In this document: one piece after another, positions 48,150-57,702 of the stretch
How positions within the stretch are numbered: position 1 is the stretch's first letter
Layout: each line of letters begins with the position of its first letter
From: Sphaerimonospora sp050942215
GTDB lineage: Bacteria > Actinomycetota > Actinomycetes > Streptosporangiales > Streptosporangiaceae
DNA length: 64,000 bases
Direction of reading: 5' to 3'
NCBI RefSeq assembly: GCF_050942215.1
Contig: NZ_CP192056.1
Coordinates: forward strand, 5,208,001-5,272,000
The notes under the pieces: model-generated
Told to the model about the DNA's origin: nothing
What the model saw: only the letters and a program-made list of their open reading frames with translations
Database searches by the model: none
Position numbers and translations under genes: made by a program

Positions 48150-51140
48150 TCATCCGCCGGGCGGGCTCGGACTGGGAGCCGCCCCGGGACTCTCACTCGG
48201 GCTCGCGCTCGGCGACGCGGTCGCGGCGGGCGTGGGAGCCGGTGAGGCCGCGGCCCGGCTGCTCTCCAGCCGGTTCAGCTCGTCCAGCGCCTCCTTGAGC
48301 GCCTGCTGGGCCTCGCCGTAATCTCCCCAGTTCGGCGTGTTGCCGGACAGGGCCTTCTGCGCGTCGGAGTAAGCCTGCTGCGCCTTCTGCAGCGCGCTCG
48401 TCAACGCCTTGTCGGTCTCGACGGGAGTCGTCTGCTTCTCGGGCTCGGCCGGCTGGTTCGGTTTCTCCGGCTGCTGCGGTTGCTCCGGCTGGGTGGCCTC
48501 TCCGCCGAACACCTGCCGCAGCGCTTCACCCAGCGTGTCGGCGAAGCCGACCTTCTCGCCGTACACGACGAGCACCTTGCGGAGTGTGGGGTACTTCCCG
48601 GAGGTCTCCGCCCGGGGCTGGACGTACACCGGCTCGATGTACAGCAGGCCTCCGCCGAAGGGCAGCGTGAGCAGGTTGCCGTAGAGCACCTCGGTCGCGC
48701 CCGAGTCGCCTCTCAGCAGGTTCAGCGCCTGGGAGACGGTCGTGTTGGAGTCGAACAGGTTCTGCGCCTGTGCCGGGCCCAGGATGGTCGTGGCACTCGG
48801 CAGCTGCAGGATCTCCAGGGGCGGTCTGGTCTCCTGCGCCGTGGCGTCGACGGCCATGAACGCGGCCATGTTCTGCCGCCCATTCGGGACGAAGGTGGTG
48901 GTGAGCGAGAACTTCTCGCTGCCCCCGGGCATCTTCATCGTCACGTAGTACGGCGGCTGCTTGCTCTTGCCGCTCGCGGGGTCCTCGGGCACCTTCCAGA
49001 AGTCCTGGGCGCCGAAGTAGGCGTCGGCGTCGGTGACGTGGTAGCTGGTGAGGATCTCCCGCTGCGCCTTGAACAGGTCGGCCGGGTAGCGCAGGTGGTT
49101 ACGGAGATCAGGGGTGATCTCCGAGACCGGCTTGACGATCCCGGGGAAGACCTTCTCCCAGGTCTTGAGCACCGGGTCGGAGTCGTCCCAGGCGTAGAGG
49201 GTCACCGTGCCGTCGTAGGCGTCGACCGTCGCCTTCACGGCGTTGCGGATGTAGTTGATCTCGTCCCGCGGCACCTGGGGAATGCCCAGCCGGGTGGTCG
49301 AGATGTCGGTGGTCAGCGACTCCAGGCTCCGGCGCTGGGAGTAGGGGTAGGAGTTGGAGGTGGTGTAGGCGTCGACGATCCAGACGATCCTGCCGTCCAC
49401 GATGGACGGATAGGGATCGCGGTCGAGGGTGAGGAACGGCGCGACCCGCTGGATGCGCTCGATCGGCTTGCGCAGGTAGAGGATCCGCGAATCCGGGTTG
49501 ATGTTGGAGTTGAGCAGCAGGTTGGTGTCGCCGTACTTCATGGCGTAGAGCAGGCGCCGGAAGTAGTCGCCGACGGGGACGCCGCCCTTGCCGTCGTAGG
49601 TGTTGTTCTGCTGGCCGATGCCGCTCGAACTCTGCTGGGGGTAGTCGAGCTCGATCTTCGGTCCGTCCTTGGGCCCGCCGACGATGGAGTATTCCGGCGA
49701 GTTCTCTCCGAAGTAGATGCGCGGCTCATACTCGCCGAGGTCGCCCACCGGAGGGATGTCCTTCTCGTTGAACTCCGGCAGCCCGGTGCCGTCCACCCGG
49801 TTGCCCGGTGCGGCGACGAACCCGAACCCGTGGGTGTAGACCAGATGGCTGTTGATCCAGTTGCGCTCCCCCTCGGGCGGCAGCCCGATGTCGCGGACGG
49901 CCACGATCGTGTCCCTGATCTCGCCGTCGACCGGGTACCGATCGATGTCGAGCTGCTCGGGGAACTGGTAGTAACCGCGGATCTGCTGCTTCTGCTGGAA
50001 GGTGGACGACAGCAGGCTCGGGTCGAGCAGGCGCATCCCCGGAATGGACCGCGACTCGGCCTGCAGGACCGAGGGGTCCGCCTCCGTCTTGGCGCTGTAC
50101 TGGGTGACCTTCGTATCGTCGACGCCGTACGCACTCCGGGTGGCGTCGATGTTGCGCTGGATGTAGGGGCGCTCCTTGGCCTGCTCGTTGGGCTTGACCT
50201 GGAACTGCTGGACGAGCGCCGGATAGACCCCGCCGATCAGCACCGCCGACAGGACCAGCATGCCGAGGGCCACGCCGGGGAACATCCCACCGGGCCGGAC
50301 CACGCCGGCGAAGAAGATCACCGCACAGATCAGGGAGATGACCGCGAGGATGCCCTTGGCCGGCAGCACCGCGTTCACGTCGGTGAATGACGCACCGAAC
50401 GCCTTGCCGCGTTCAGAGAAGACGAGGTCGTACCGGTCGAGCCAGTAGGCGACGGCCTTGAGCAGCACGAACACGCCGAGCAGCACCGACAGGTGGGTAC
50501 GCGCCGCCCGGGTCGCGTGCACCCCGCCGGGGGACTGGATCCGGAAGCCGCCGTAGAGGTAGTGCACGATCGCCGCGGCGATGATCGACAGGATGACGGC
50601 CAGGAACAGGAAGTTCAGCACCATCCGCAGGAACGGAAGGACGAACATGAAGAACGACACGTCGAGGTGGAACTCGGGGTCCTTCTGGCCGAACTGCGTC
50701 CTGTTGACGAACTCCAGCCAGGTCTTCCACTGCCCGGCCACCGACGACCCGGTGAACAGCGCCAGGATCCCCATGCCTATCAGGAAGACCAGCCGTCGGT
50801 GAGGGTCGAGCGACATGCGGTAGCGGTCGGCCCCCTGCGCGGTGCCGAACATCCCCGGCCCGAACATCGGCCGGGTGCGGTGCGCCAGCACCACGTTGCC
50901 GCCGACGATGCCCACCATCAGCACGGCGCCCACGACGAAAAGCACGATCTGCGTCACGAGCAGCGTGGAGAACACCGACGAGAAGGCGACCGAGTCGTAC
51001 CAGAGGTAGTCGGTGTAGATGGAAGCCAAGATCAGTAGTAAGACCACGATCGCCGCGACGGCGATCGTGACTGGAACGAGAAGTCGCGGCCGACGGGGCA
51101 AGCGCATCGCCCGTCCGGCTCCGGGGCTCCGGAAGCTCAA
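48150..51140 (-). CDS. UPF0182 family membrane protein
   Basis: A 996-residue protein with about seven N-terminal membrane helices (first LLVPVTIAVAAIVVLLLILA). A large extracytoplasmic domain of some 650 residues follows, with the family blocks YIQRNIDATRSAYG and HLVYTHGFGFVAAPGN. The tail is rich in Pro, Gln, Glu and Ser. The function of this actinobacterial family is unknown. The start could be TTG at 51140 (GGGGTGGG upstream) or ATG at 51107 with GGAG. The low-complexity tail resembles the Pro-Ser linker of the kinase at 1386. Confidence 0.93.
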   Translation of the reverse strand: MSFRSPGAGRAMRLPRRPRLLVPVTIAVAAIVVLLLILASIYTDYLWYDSVAFSSVFSTLLVTQIVLFVVGAVLMVGIVGGNVVLAHRTRPMFGPGMFGTAQGADRYRMSLDPHRRLVFLIGMGILALFTGSSVAGQWKTWLEFVNRTQFGQKDPEFHLDVSFFMFVLPFLRMVLNFLFLAVILSIIAAAIVHYLYGGFRIQSPGGVHATRAARTHLSVLLGVFVLLKAVAYWLDRYDLVFSERGKAFGASFTDVNAVLPAKGILAVISLICAVIFFAGVVRPGGMFPGVALGMLVLSAVLIGGVYPALVQQFQVKPNEQAKERPYIQRNIDATRSAYGVDDTKVTQYSAKTEADPSVLQAESRSIPGMRLLDPSLLSSTFQQKQQIRGYYQFPEQLDIDRYPVDGEIRDTIVAVRDIGLPPEGERNWINSHLVYTHGFGFVAAPGNRVDGTGLPEFNEKDIPPVGDLGEYEPRIYFGENSPEYSIVGGPKDGPKIELDYPQQSSSGIGQQNNTYDGKGGVPVGDYFRRLLYAMKYGDTNLLLNSNINPDSRILYLRKPIERIQRVAPFLTLDRDPYPSIVDGRIVWIVDAYTTSNSYPYSQRRSLESLTTDISTTRLGIPQVPRDEINYIRNAVKATVDAYDGTVTLYAWDDSDPVLKTWEKVFPGIVKPVSEITPDLRNHLRYPADLFKAQREILTSYHVTDADAYFGAQDFWKVPEDPASGKSKQPPYYVTMKMPGGSEKFSLTTTFVPNGRQNMAAFMAVDATAQETRPPLEILQLPSATTILGPAQAQNLFDSNTTVSQALNLLRGDSGATEVLYGNLLTLPFGGGLLYIEPVYVQPRAETSGKYPTLRKVLVVYGEKVGFADTLGEALRQVFGGEATQPEQPQQPEKPNQPAEPEKQTTPVETDKALTSALQKAQQAYSDAQKALSGNTPNWGDYGEAQQALKEALDELNRLESSRAAASPAPTPAATASPSASPSESPGAAPSPSPPGG

Positions 51141-51257
51141 CGCCCACCCCTTGTCTCAGAGCAAACGGTCCGTGTCTGGAAAACCTACACTGCGATACGG
51201 CCGATCGCGCTTCGCGCGTCCCCGGCCTGTGGAAAACTACCGTACGCCCACGACCGG

Positions 51258-52301
51258 TCACGCCGGGCAGGCGGGCAGATCCCGCCCGCCGGCACGCAGG
51301 GCGTCCATCGCGTCGATCGCCTCCTGCAGCGTCTCGACCTTGACCAGGCGAAGACCGGCGGGTACGGCCCGCACGGCGTCGGCGCAGTTCCCCGCCGGGG
51401 TGAGGAACACGGTGGCGCCCGCGTTCTTCGCACCCACCATCTTCTGCTCGACCCCGCCGATGGCCCCCACCTTGCCGTCGATGTCGATCGTTCCGGTGCC
51501 GGCCACCGCCTTCCCTCCGGTGAGCGCGCCGGGGGTCAGCTTGTCGTAGATGCCCAGCGAGAACATCAGCCCGGCGCTGGGCCCGCCGACCTGCCCCACG
51601 CTGATGTCGACCTTGAAGGGGACCTTGAAGTCGGCCTTCATGCGAACGCCGACCACGGCCCTTCCCTCCTTGTCCTCGACCGTGGGAACGGACACGTCGG
51701 TCGTGGTCTCCCCGCGCCTGATCGTGAACTCGACCTGCTCGCCGGGCTTGTGCCGCCGCACCGCCTCCGCCACCGACTCGAGACCGGCCGTCGCGACGCC
51801 GTCGACGGCGGTGATCTGGTCGCCGGCCTTCAGCCGGCCCTCGGCCGGCGCGCCCTTGTCGGTGGCGACCACCACGACCATCTTCTCCACCGGGATCTTG
51901 AGCGCGTTCAGCGCGGCGACCGTGGCCGTCTGCTGGGAGTCGGTCATCTCCTGGGTGTTCTGCTCCTCGACCTGCTTCGCGGTGGAGCTCCTCGGGAACA
52001 GCGTCTCCTCCGGCACCACGGCCACGGTCGGGTCGAGCCAGCCGCGCAGCGCGGTCACCAGGTCGAGCCGGTTACCCGGGCCTCCCTGATAGGCGACGGT
52101 GACCAGGCTCAGCTTGCCCTCGGTCGGGTACGTCTGACGACCCGAGATACTGATGACCGGCTTGCCCTTGACATCCCCGATGGTGTTCTCCGTGGGGCCC
52201 GGGCTCAGCGCGACGTACGGCACCGGCAGCATGGCGCCGATCACCGCTAGCAGAAGGGTGAGGAAGCCCGCAACCATCAGAGTCAGGGCGCGTCGGGACA
52301 T
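51258..52301 (-). CDS. YlbL-like PDZ domain, Lon-type (S16) serine protease
   Basis: This 347-residue membrane-anchored protease has an N-terminal helix (LMVAGFLTLLLAVIGAMLPV), a central PDZ domain (GRLKAGDQITAVDGVATAG) and a C-terminal Lon-like catalytic domain. The nucleophile Ser is in GGPSAGLMFSLG and the general-base Lys in GGVEQKMVGAK. Homologues act on membrane or secreted proteins during cell-wall or septum work. It follows the MoaE gene on the same strand with a 28-base gap. Confidence 0.93.
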   Translation of the reverse strand: MSRRALTLMVAGFLTLLLAVIGAMLPVPYVALSPGPTENTIGDVKGKPVISISGRQTYPTEGKLSLVTVAYQGGPGNRLDLVTALRGWLDPTVAVVPEETLFPRSSTAKQVEEQNTQEMTDSQQTATVAALNALKIPVEKMVVVVATDKGAPAEGRLKAGDQITAVDGVATAGLESVAEAVRRHKPGEQVEFTIRRGETTTDVSVPTVEDKEGRAVVGVRMKADFKVPFKVDISVGQVGGPSAGLMFSLGIYDKLTPGALTGGKAVAGTGTIDIDGKVGAIGGVEQKMVGAKNAGATVFLTPAGNCADAVRAVPAGLRLVKVETLQEAIDAMDALRAGGRDLPACPA

Positions 52302-52329
52302 GGACGAACTCTATGCGTTTCGAGACCCG

Positions 52330-52755
52330 TCAATCGCAGACGCCCACCCATTCGGCTTCCCCGTCGGCGAACACCTGGTGCTTCCAGATGGGAACCTCGT
52401 GCTTCAGGTCGTCGATCAACCGCCGGCACGCCTCGAAGGCCTCCGCCCGATGGGGACAGGCCGCGGCCACCACCACCGCGATATCGCCCAGCCGCAGGTC
52501 GCCCACACGGTGCACGGCCGCCAGGGCGGTCACCGGGAAGTCCGCGGCCACCTTCTCCGCGACCCGGCGGAGCTCCCGCTCGGCGGAGGGATGTGCGGAG
52601 TAGGACAGCAGCGTCACGGGCCTGCCCTGGTCCTGCTCCCGCACGGTGCCGACGAACACGCCCGTGCCGCCGGCCGCGTGGTCCCCCACCGCGCTCAGGA
52701 CCTCGTCCACGGACAGCTCGGTGTCACGGATCCCCAGCAATCGGATAACGCCCAT
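52330..52755 (-). CDS. moaE: Molybdopterin synthase catalytic subunit MoaE
   Basis: A 141-residue protein. MoaE converts precursor Z to molybdopterin with sulfur from MoaD. Family marks are GTGVFVGTVREQDQG, the HRVGDLRLGDIAV block and the C-terminal PIWKHQVF, with the catalytic Lys. No moaD is adjacent. It is in a same-strand group with the YlbL-like protease and the epimerase. Confidence 0.94.
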   Translation of the reverse strand: MGVIRLLGIRDTELSVDEVLSAVGDHAAGGTGVFVGTVREQDQGRPVTLLSYSAHPSAERELRRVAEKVAADFPVTALAAVHRVGDLRLGDIAVVVAAACPHRAEAFEACRRLIDDLKHEVPIWKHQVFADGEAEWVGVCD

Positions 52756-52796
52756 CCCACGAGACTAGTACGGCTTCGTCCGCGCGGCCCAGCCGA

Positions 52797-53867
52797 TCAG
52801 GTCCGCCGCTTGCGGCGGGCGACGCGGACGATGGCGGCGGTGCCGATCACGGCGACCGTCGCGCCGGCCGCGGTGATCGTGGCCTCCTTGCCCGACAGGC
52901 GGCGGCCAACCACCGCGTGCCTGCCCTCGGACAGCTCCAGCAGCTCGCACAGGGCCGCCTCGTTGCTCCAGGCCGGCTTCCACCCGGCCGCGCGCAGCGC
53001 CGCGCAGTCCACCACCCAGGGGTAGACCACGTAATGCAGGTCGGCGGCGGGAGCCGGCGTGATGCCGAGCCGGTGCAGCCGCTGGGCGGTCCCGAAGGTC
53101 AGCCCGGCGGGCAGTTCGAACCGGCGCAGGCCGGAGATCTCCTCCACCTGGTCCATCTCCAGCCAGCCGTCCGAGCCGACAGCGACAGCGCCGGAGACCC
53201 GCCCCAGCGCGGCCGCTTCCAGCGCGGACACCAGATCGTCGATGTGGCAGAACTGCCAGCGCGGCAGGCAGCCCTTCACGACGAGCAGCCTCGGCGCCTC
53301 GAAATGGCGGGTGACGACCGTGTCGATGCCCGGCCCGACCAGGGCGGCGGGCCGCAGCACGGTCACCTCGAGGCCGGGGTGCGAGCGCAGCGACCGGCGC
53401 ACCAGCGCCTCGATCTCGAGGTGATCGCCGATCACCCCGGTGTCCGACTCGGCCGTCACCGGGGCGTCCTCCTCCAGCGGCACCGGGTTGTCCGGGGCGG
53501 CGCCGTACACCATGGCGCTCGTGACCAGCACGACCCGCCGGACCCGCGCGGCCGCGCAGGCGGTGAGGACGGTCTGCGCTGCCCTGAGGTTGTAGCGGCG
53601 TCGCTCGGCGGGGTCGCCGTCCATCGACTCGTCGGTGCCCAGATGGACCAGGACGTCCACATCGGATATCCGGTTCGCCAAGAGCGGATCACGGATGTCG
53701 AGGACCCGCCAGGTGACGTCGGGAACGTCGCCGCGCTGGTCGTCGATGGCCACGACGCGGCGGAAATCCGCAGACGAGGCCACTCTCGCCAGGAACGCCC
53801 TGCCGATTCCGGACGCGGCGCCGGTGATGGCGACGACGGGCTGACGAAGGCGTTTTGAGGTAGGCAC
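52797..53867 (-). CDS. NAD-dependent epimerase/dehydratase with C-terminal membrane anchor
   Basis: The protein has 356 residues from GTG at 53867 (GAGG upstream). The Rossmann motif is VVAITGAASGIGRAFLA. A Ser-x-Met-Val-Tyr part (TSAMVYGAAP) follows, but the expected YxxxK reads GDHLEIE, so the catalytic Tyr/Lys pair is not clear and activity may be lost or altered. A C-terminal hydrophobic helix (TITAAGATVAVIGTAAIV) ends in RVARRKRRT and would anchor the protein at the membrane. Divergent from the DUF2342 gene. Confidence 0.82.
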   Translation of the reverse strand: MPTSKRLRQPVVAITGAASGIGRAFLARVASSADFRRVVAIDDQRGDVPDVTWRVLDIRDPLLANRISDVDVLVHLGTDESMDGDPAERRRYNLRAAQTVLTACAAARVRRVVLVTSAMVYGAAPDNPVPLEEDAPVTAESDTGVIGDHLEIEALVRRSLRSHPGLEVTVLRPAALVGPGIDTVVTRHFEAPRLLVVKGCLPRWQFCHIDDLVSALEAAALGRVSGAVAVGSDGWLEMDQVEEISGLRRFELPAGLTFGTAQRLHRLGITPAPAADLHYVVYPWVVDCAALRAAGWKPAWSNEAALCELLELSEGRHAVVGRRLSGKEATITAAGATVAVIGTAAIVRVARRKRRT

Positions 53868-53946
53868 GAGGTCCTCACTTTGCACTGATCCGCCTCCCGG
53901 CGGATAACGTGGCGGTTGTGGACTCCTCCATCCTGCACGAGGTGGC

Positions 53947-55218
53947 GTGGTGACTGACCTGCCAGGTCGCGAAAACGACCCAAACGACAACCCGTTCGCC
54001 ATGTTCGGCAGCCCGGAGCAGATGGCCGCGGCCATGCGGCAGTTCGCGGACATGCTGTCCGCGTCGGCATCGCCGGAAGCCGGACCCGTCAACTGGGAAA
54101 TGGCGAAGAACATCGCACGGCACGCGGTGGTCGCCGAGGGCGATCCCAGTGTCATGGAGGGCGAGCGGCGCGAGGTCGTCGAGGCCCTCAATCTCGCGGA
54201 CCTGTGGCTGAACGAGGTGACCGCACTGCCGAGCGGCGTGGCCGTCCCCCAGGCCTGGAGCCGTTCTGAGTGGATCGAGAAGACCGTCCCGGTCTGGAAG
54301 CAGCTGTGCGATCCGATCGCCGCGCAGATGGTGCAGACCATGGGCGGAACGCTCGGCGCGGCCGGGCTGCCGCCCGAGGCGGAGGCGATGGCCGGCCCGC
54401 TGATCGGCATGCTGCGGCAGATGGGCGGCATGATGGTCGGCCAGCAGATCGGCCAGGCACTGGGCACGCTCGCCCGCGAGGTGGTCGGATCGACCGACAT
54501 CGGCCTGCCGCTGTCCGACTCGGCCGCGCTGCTGCCCGGCGGGATCGCCGCGTTCGGCCAGGGCCTGGAGACCCCCTCCGACGAGATCAGGCTCTACCTG
54601 GCCCTGCGCGAGGCGGCCCACCACCGGCTGTTCCAGCACGTGCCGTGGCTGCGTGCGCACCTGCTCGGCGCCGTCGAGGAGTACGCCAGGGGCATCACCG
54701 TAGACGTCTCCGCACTGGAGGAGAAGCTGCGGGGGCTGGACATCAGCGACCCGGCGCGCATCCAGGAGGTGCTGGGCGGCGGCGAACTGCTCAAGCCCGA
54801 GGAGACCGAACGGCAGAAGGCCGCGCTCGCCCGCCTCGAGACCGCGCTCGCGCTGGTGGAGGGCTGGGTTTCGACCGTGGTCGACTCGGCGGCCGCGGGC
54901 AAGCTGCCGTCGGCCGTCGCGCTCGGCGAGGCCGTACGGCGCCGCCGCGCGACCGGCGGGCCTGCGGAGCGGACCTTCGCGACGCTGGTCGGCCTGGAGC
55001 TGCGCCCGCGGCGGCTGCGCGAGGCGGCCGCGCTGTGGAAGGCCCTCGGCGACCATCGTGGGATCGACGGCAGGGACACGGTGTGGAACCACCCCGACCT
55101 GATGCCGACCACCGACGATCTCAACGATCCGGAGTCGTTCGTCAAGGGCGAGAACGCCTTCGATCTGTCCTCGCTCGACGAACCGGGCCGGGGTACGGAC
55201 GACCAGACCGGCGAATAG
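53947..55218 (+). CDS. Zinc-dependent metalloprotease-like protein (DUF2342)
   Basis: A 423-residue cytoplasmic protein of the actinobacterial DUF2342 family. A glycine-methionine-rich central helix (GMLRQMGGMMVGQQIG) is typical. The proposed active-site helix reads LREAAHHRLF, so the first His of a strict HExxH is Arg; catalysis is uncertain. Adjacent GTG codons at 53947 and 53950 are possible starts. The NPDDL-like C-terminus (HPDLMPTTDDLNDPESF) is conserved. Confidence 0.85.
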   Translation: MVTDLPGRENDPNDNPFAMFGSPEQMAAAMRQFADMLSASASPEAGPVNWEMAKNIARHAVVAEGDPSVMEGERREVVEALNLADLWLNEVTALPSGVAVPQAWSRSEWIEKTVPVWKQLCDPIAAQMVQTMGGTLGAAGLPPEAEAMAGPLIGMLRQMGGMMVGQQIGQALGTLAREVVGSTDIGLPLSDSAALLPGGIAAFGQGLETPSDEIRLYLALREAAHHRLFQHVPWLRAHLLGAVEEYARGITVDVSALEEKLRGLDISDPARIQEVLGGGELLKPEETERQKAALARLETALALVEGWVSTVVDSAAAGKLPSAVALGEAVRRRRATGGPAERTFATLVGLELRPRRLREAAALWKALGDHRGIDGRDTVWNHPDLMPTTDDLNDPESFVKGENAFDLSSLDEPGRGTDDQTGE

Positions 55219-55242
55219 CGGGCCGGCCGGTAGGCTGTCGCG

Positions 55243-55848
55243 GTGAGCACGCACCGTGACAGCCAGCGACGTGACGGCCTTCACCATGACGCGCGAGCCG
55301 TACTGACCGAATGGACGGCCCCGACTCCCGAGGAGGAGCTGCTCCGCCGGGAGTTCCTGGCCCATCTGGACGCACACGACGACGCGATGTGGCGGGAGTG
55401 CGTTCCTGGCCATCTGACCGCGACCACCGCCGTGCTGTCCCACGACGGCGGCGAGGTGCTGCTCACCCTGCATCCCAAGGCGGGCATGTGGCTGCCCATG
55501 GGCGGGCACTGCGAGGTCACCGACGCCTCGCTGGCGCTGGCCGCGCTCCGCGAGGCCACCGAGGAGTCCGGCATCGCCGGCCTCACCCTGCTGGACGGCC
55601 CGCTCGCGCTGGACAGGCACCGGGTCTGGTGCCATCCGCCGCACAGCTGGCACCTCGACGTCGAGTACGGCGCGGTCGCCCCGCCCGGCGCCGAGGCGAT
55701 GATCAGTGACGAGTCGCTGGACCTGCGCTGGTTCCCGGTGGACGAGATACCCGAGCTGAGCGACGAGGCCACCCGGAGACTGGCCCGCCGGGCCCGTGAT
55801 CTGCTGAACGCACGCGCGGGCCGGAGCACGAGCGCCGGTACGGCCTGA
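55243..55848 (+). CDS. Nudix-family hydrolase with a variant Nudix box
   Basis: The 201-residue protein has a Nudix domain in its middle. The box begins LPMGGHCEVTD and ends LREATEESGI. The catalytic REATEE core is intact, but the segment before it is one residue longer than the usual G-x5-E-x7-REUxEE and has Asp in place of the Glu. This variant occurs in an actinobacterial subgroup. The substrate is unknown. The start lies 24 bases after the DUF2342 stop, so the two probably share a transcript. Confidence 0.88.
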   Translation: MSTHRDSQRRDGLHHDARAVLTEWTAPTPEEELLRREFLAHLDAHDDAMWRECVPGHLTATTAVLSHDGGEVLLTLHPKAGMWLPMGGHCEVTDASLALAALREATEESGIAGLTLLDGPLALDRHRVWCHPPHSWHLDVEYGAVAPPGAEAMISDESLDLRWFPVDEIPELSDEATRRLARRARDLLNARAGRSTSAGTA

Positions 55849-55971
55849 GCCGGGCCCGGGCGTGACGCTACAGCGGAGGGCCCCGCAGAGGATGCGGCGT
55901 GGTCGCTCCCGCACGAAATCCGCACGGCGGCCTCACACATTCCCGCACGCCCGATCGTTAGGGTCGGCGTC

Positions 55972-56967
55972 ATGACCAAGGTGGACGTCGGCGGCGAGAT
56001 CAGGTCGGTTCGGCGACGGCGGCCGAGGCTGCGGATGCCGGTGCCGCTCGCGTGGATCGCCGTCACGCCGTTCGCCTGCTGGGCCGTCGTCCGGCTGGGC
56101 GGCTTCGAGGGCGGCACGCCGATGATCCAGCTCATCACCGCGACGCCGTACGTGGCCGCGGGGTCGCTGATCGCGCTCCTGGTCGCGGCGGCCTCACGCA
56201 ACCGGGCCGTGGTGAGCACGGCCGTGGTCACCACCGTCATCATGGCGATCCTGGTGCTGCCGCGCGCGATGCCCTCGACACCCACCGCCACGGGACCGAC
56301 ACTGCGGATCCTCACGGCCAACCTCCTGTACGGACGCGGCGACGCGAGCACGGTGGTCGATCTCGTACGGCGGCTGCGGCCCGATGTGCTGAGCACCCAG
56401 GAGCTCACCCCCGACGCGGTGCTGGCGCTCGACTCGGCCGGGCTGGGCGAGCTCCTGCCGTACCGTCATCTGGAGGAGGCGTTCGGCGCCTCCGGCAGCG
56501 GCATCTACTCGCGCCACCCGCTCAGGAAGCTGCCCGACTTCGGGCCGGCCGGCGGGCACAACATGCCGAGGGCCACGCTCACGCTGCCCGGTCGCAGGAC
56601 CGTCGAGATCGTCGACGTCCACACGCTCGCCCCCCTGCGCCCCGACACTCCGGGCTGGCTGGCGGATCTCGCGGCGCTGCCGTCGGCCGCCTCCTCCTCG
56701 GCCACGATCCGGATCCTGGCCGGGGACTTCAACGCGAGCCTCGACCACGCCGCGCTGCGCGAGGTCATCGGCCGCGGCTACGCGGACGCGGCCGACGCGA
56801 CCGGGAAGGGCCTGCACACGACCTGGCCGGCCAACCGGCGGTTCCCGCCACTGATCACGATCGACCACGTGCTGTTCGACGAGCGGGCGTCGGCTGTGAG
56901 CGCGAGTGTGCACGAGGTCCCGCGGAGCGATCACCGCGCCCTCTTCGCCGAACTGCGCCTGCCCTGA
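55972..56967 (+). CDS. Endonuclease/exonuclease/phosphatase-family membrane protein
   Basis: The protein has 331 residues with two or three N-terminal membrane helices. The extracytoplasmic EEP (DNase I-like) domain starts at LRILTANLLYGRG. Active-site motifs are STQELTP (metal Glu), YSRHPL, VDVHTLAP, LAGDFNAS and the terminal SDHRALFAEL. Such anchored EEP proteins may degrade DNA, phosphoinositides or other phosphodiesters outside the cell. Confidence 0.9.
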   Translation: MTKVDVGGEIRSVRRRRPRLRMPVPLAWIAVTPFACWAVVRLGGFEGGTPMIQLITATPYVAAGSLIALLVAAASRNRAVVSTAVVTTVIMAILVLPRAMPSTPTATGPTLRILTANLLYGRGDASTVVDLVRRLRPDVLSTQELTPDAVLALDSAGLGELLPYRHLEEAFGASGSGIYSRHPLRKLPDFGPAGGHNMPRATLTLPGRRTVEIVDVHTLAPLRPDTPGWLADLAALPSAASSSATIRILAGDFNASLDHAALREVIGRGYADAADATGKGLHTTWPANRRFPPLITIDHVLFDERASAVSASVHEVPRSDHRALFAELRLP

Positions 56968-56971
56968 GCCC

Positions 56972-57082
56972 AACCGCGCCCGCCCTGAGTGAGCCGAACC
57001 GCTCCCCCCGAACCGAACCGCGCCCGCCCTGAGTGAGCCGAACCGCTCCCCCTGAACCGAACCGGGCCTGCCCCGAGCCGGG
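56972..57082. repeat. 44-bp tandem repeat, two copies and a decayed third
   Basis: The unit starting AACCGCGCCCGCCCTGAGTG occurs at 56972 and 57016 with one mismatch. A degenerate part-copy begins at 57060. It fills the convergent gap after the EEP gene and resembles that gene's last codons. Confidence 0.85.
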
Positions 57083-57102
57083 CTCGAGGCCTACCTCGAG
57101 CC
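57081..57102. terminator. Convergent-gene hairpin
   Basis: GGCTCGAGG at 57081-57089 pairs with CCTCGAGCC at 57094-57102 over CCTA. It overlaps the last codons of the minus-strand gene. Confidence 0.55.
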
Positions 57103-57702
57103 GGGTCCCGGCGCCGAGAGCAGGGCTCGGGTGCTGTCCCAGCCTTCCAGCCCCGGGTCGAGTCTGGCGACGTCGGCCGGTCTCCTGAGCCGGTGCCAGC
57201 CGGGGCCGGTGGCGACCATGCGGGGTCCGGGCGCCCGGCGGCGCAGCCGTACGACGAGGTCGGGATCGTCGAAGTCCACATCGGCCCACGCCGGCAGCGG
57301 CAGCCGGGCGGCGACGGCCGCGGCTCCCCCGCCCTCGGCCGGGCATACGGCGAGCAGCGCACGGCCCAGCTCGCGGAACAGCTTGCCCACGAGCAGCGGC
57401 GGCAGATCCGGCGCGTCGCCGCTGATCACCACGGCTTCGGTGCCGTACGGCAGCGCGGCGAACGCCTCGGCGGGAGAGGCGATCGAGATGACCGGTGTGC
57501 CGGGCCAGGCGATCTCCTCCAGGCCCGGCACACCGGCGGAAAGGATCACTGGCCGGACGAGTTCGAGCCCGGCGACCATCTCGTAGGTGTCCTCGGCCAT
57601 GGCCACGAGGAACTCGGCGGGGTCGACTCCGGGCGGGGCGGCGTCCGCCATTCCGGCCGCGACCAGCACGGCTGCGACCCTCGTCGATGACTGTGTCAAC
57701 AC
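57091..57702 (-). CDS. Conserved protein resembling a MobA-like nucleotidyltransferase, motif-poor
   Basis: The 203-residue protein starts VAAVLVAAGMADAAPPG, where a MobA/CofC-type transferase would have GGxGxR, so nucleotide binding is probably lost. The middle block EAVVISGDAPDLPPLLVGKL looks like the GD.P/D motif of such folds (compare DUF2064). It overlaps the metallopeptidase gene by seven bases. Function unknown. Confidence 0.65.
   Translation of the reverse strand: MLTQSSTRVAAVLVAAGMADAAPPGVDPAEFLVAMAEDTYEMVAGLELVRPVILSAGVPGLEEIAWPGTPVISIASPAEAFAALPYGTEAVVISGDAPDLPPLLVGKLFRELGRALLAVCPAEGGGAAAVAARLPLPAWADVDFDDPDLVVRLRRRAPGPRMVATGPGWHRLRRPADVARLDPGLEGWDSTRALLSAPGPGSR

Noticed and set aside
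48480..50390. A 636-codon plus-strand open frame
   Set aside because: Antisense shadow of the UPF0182 gene.
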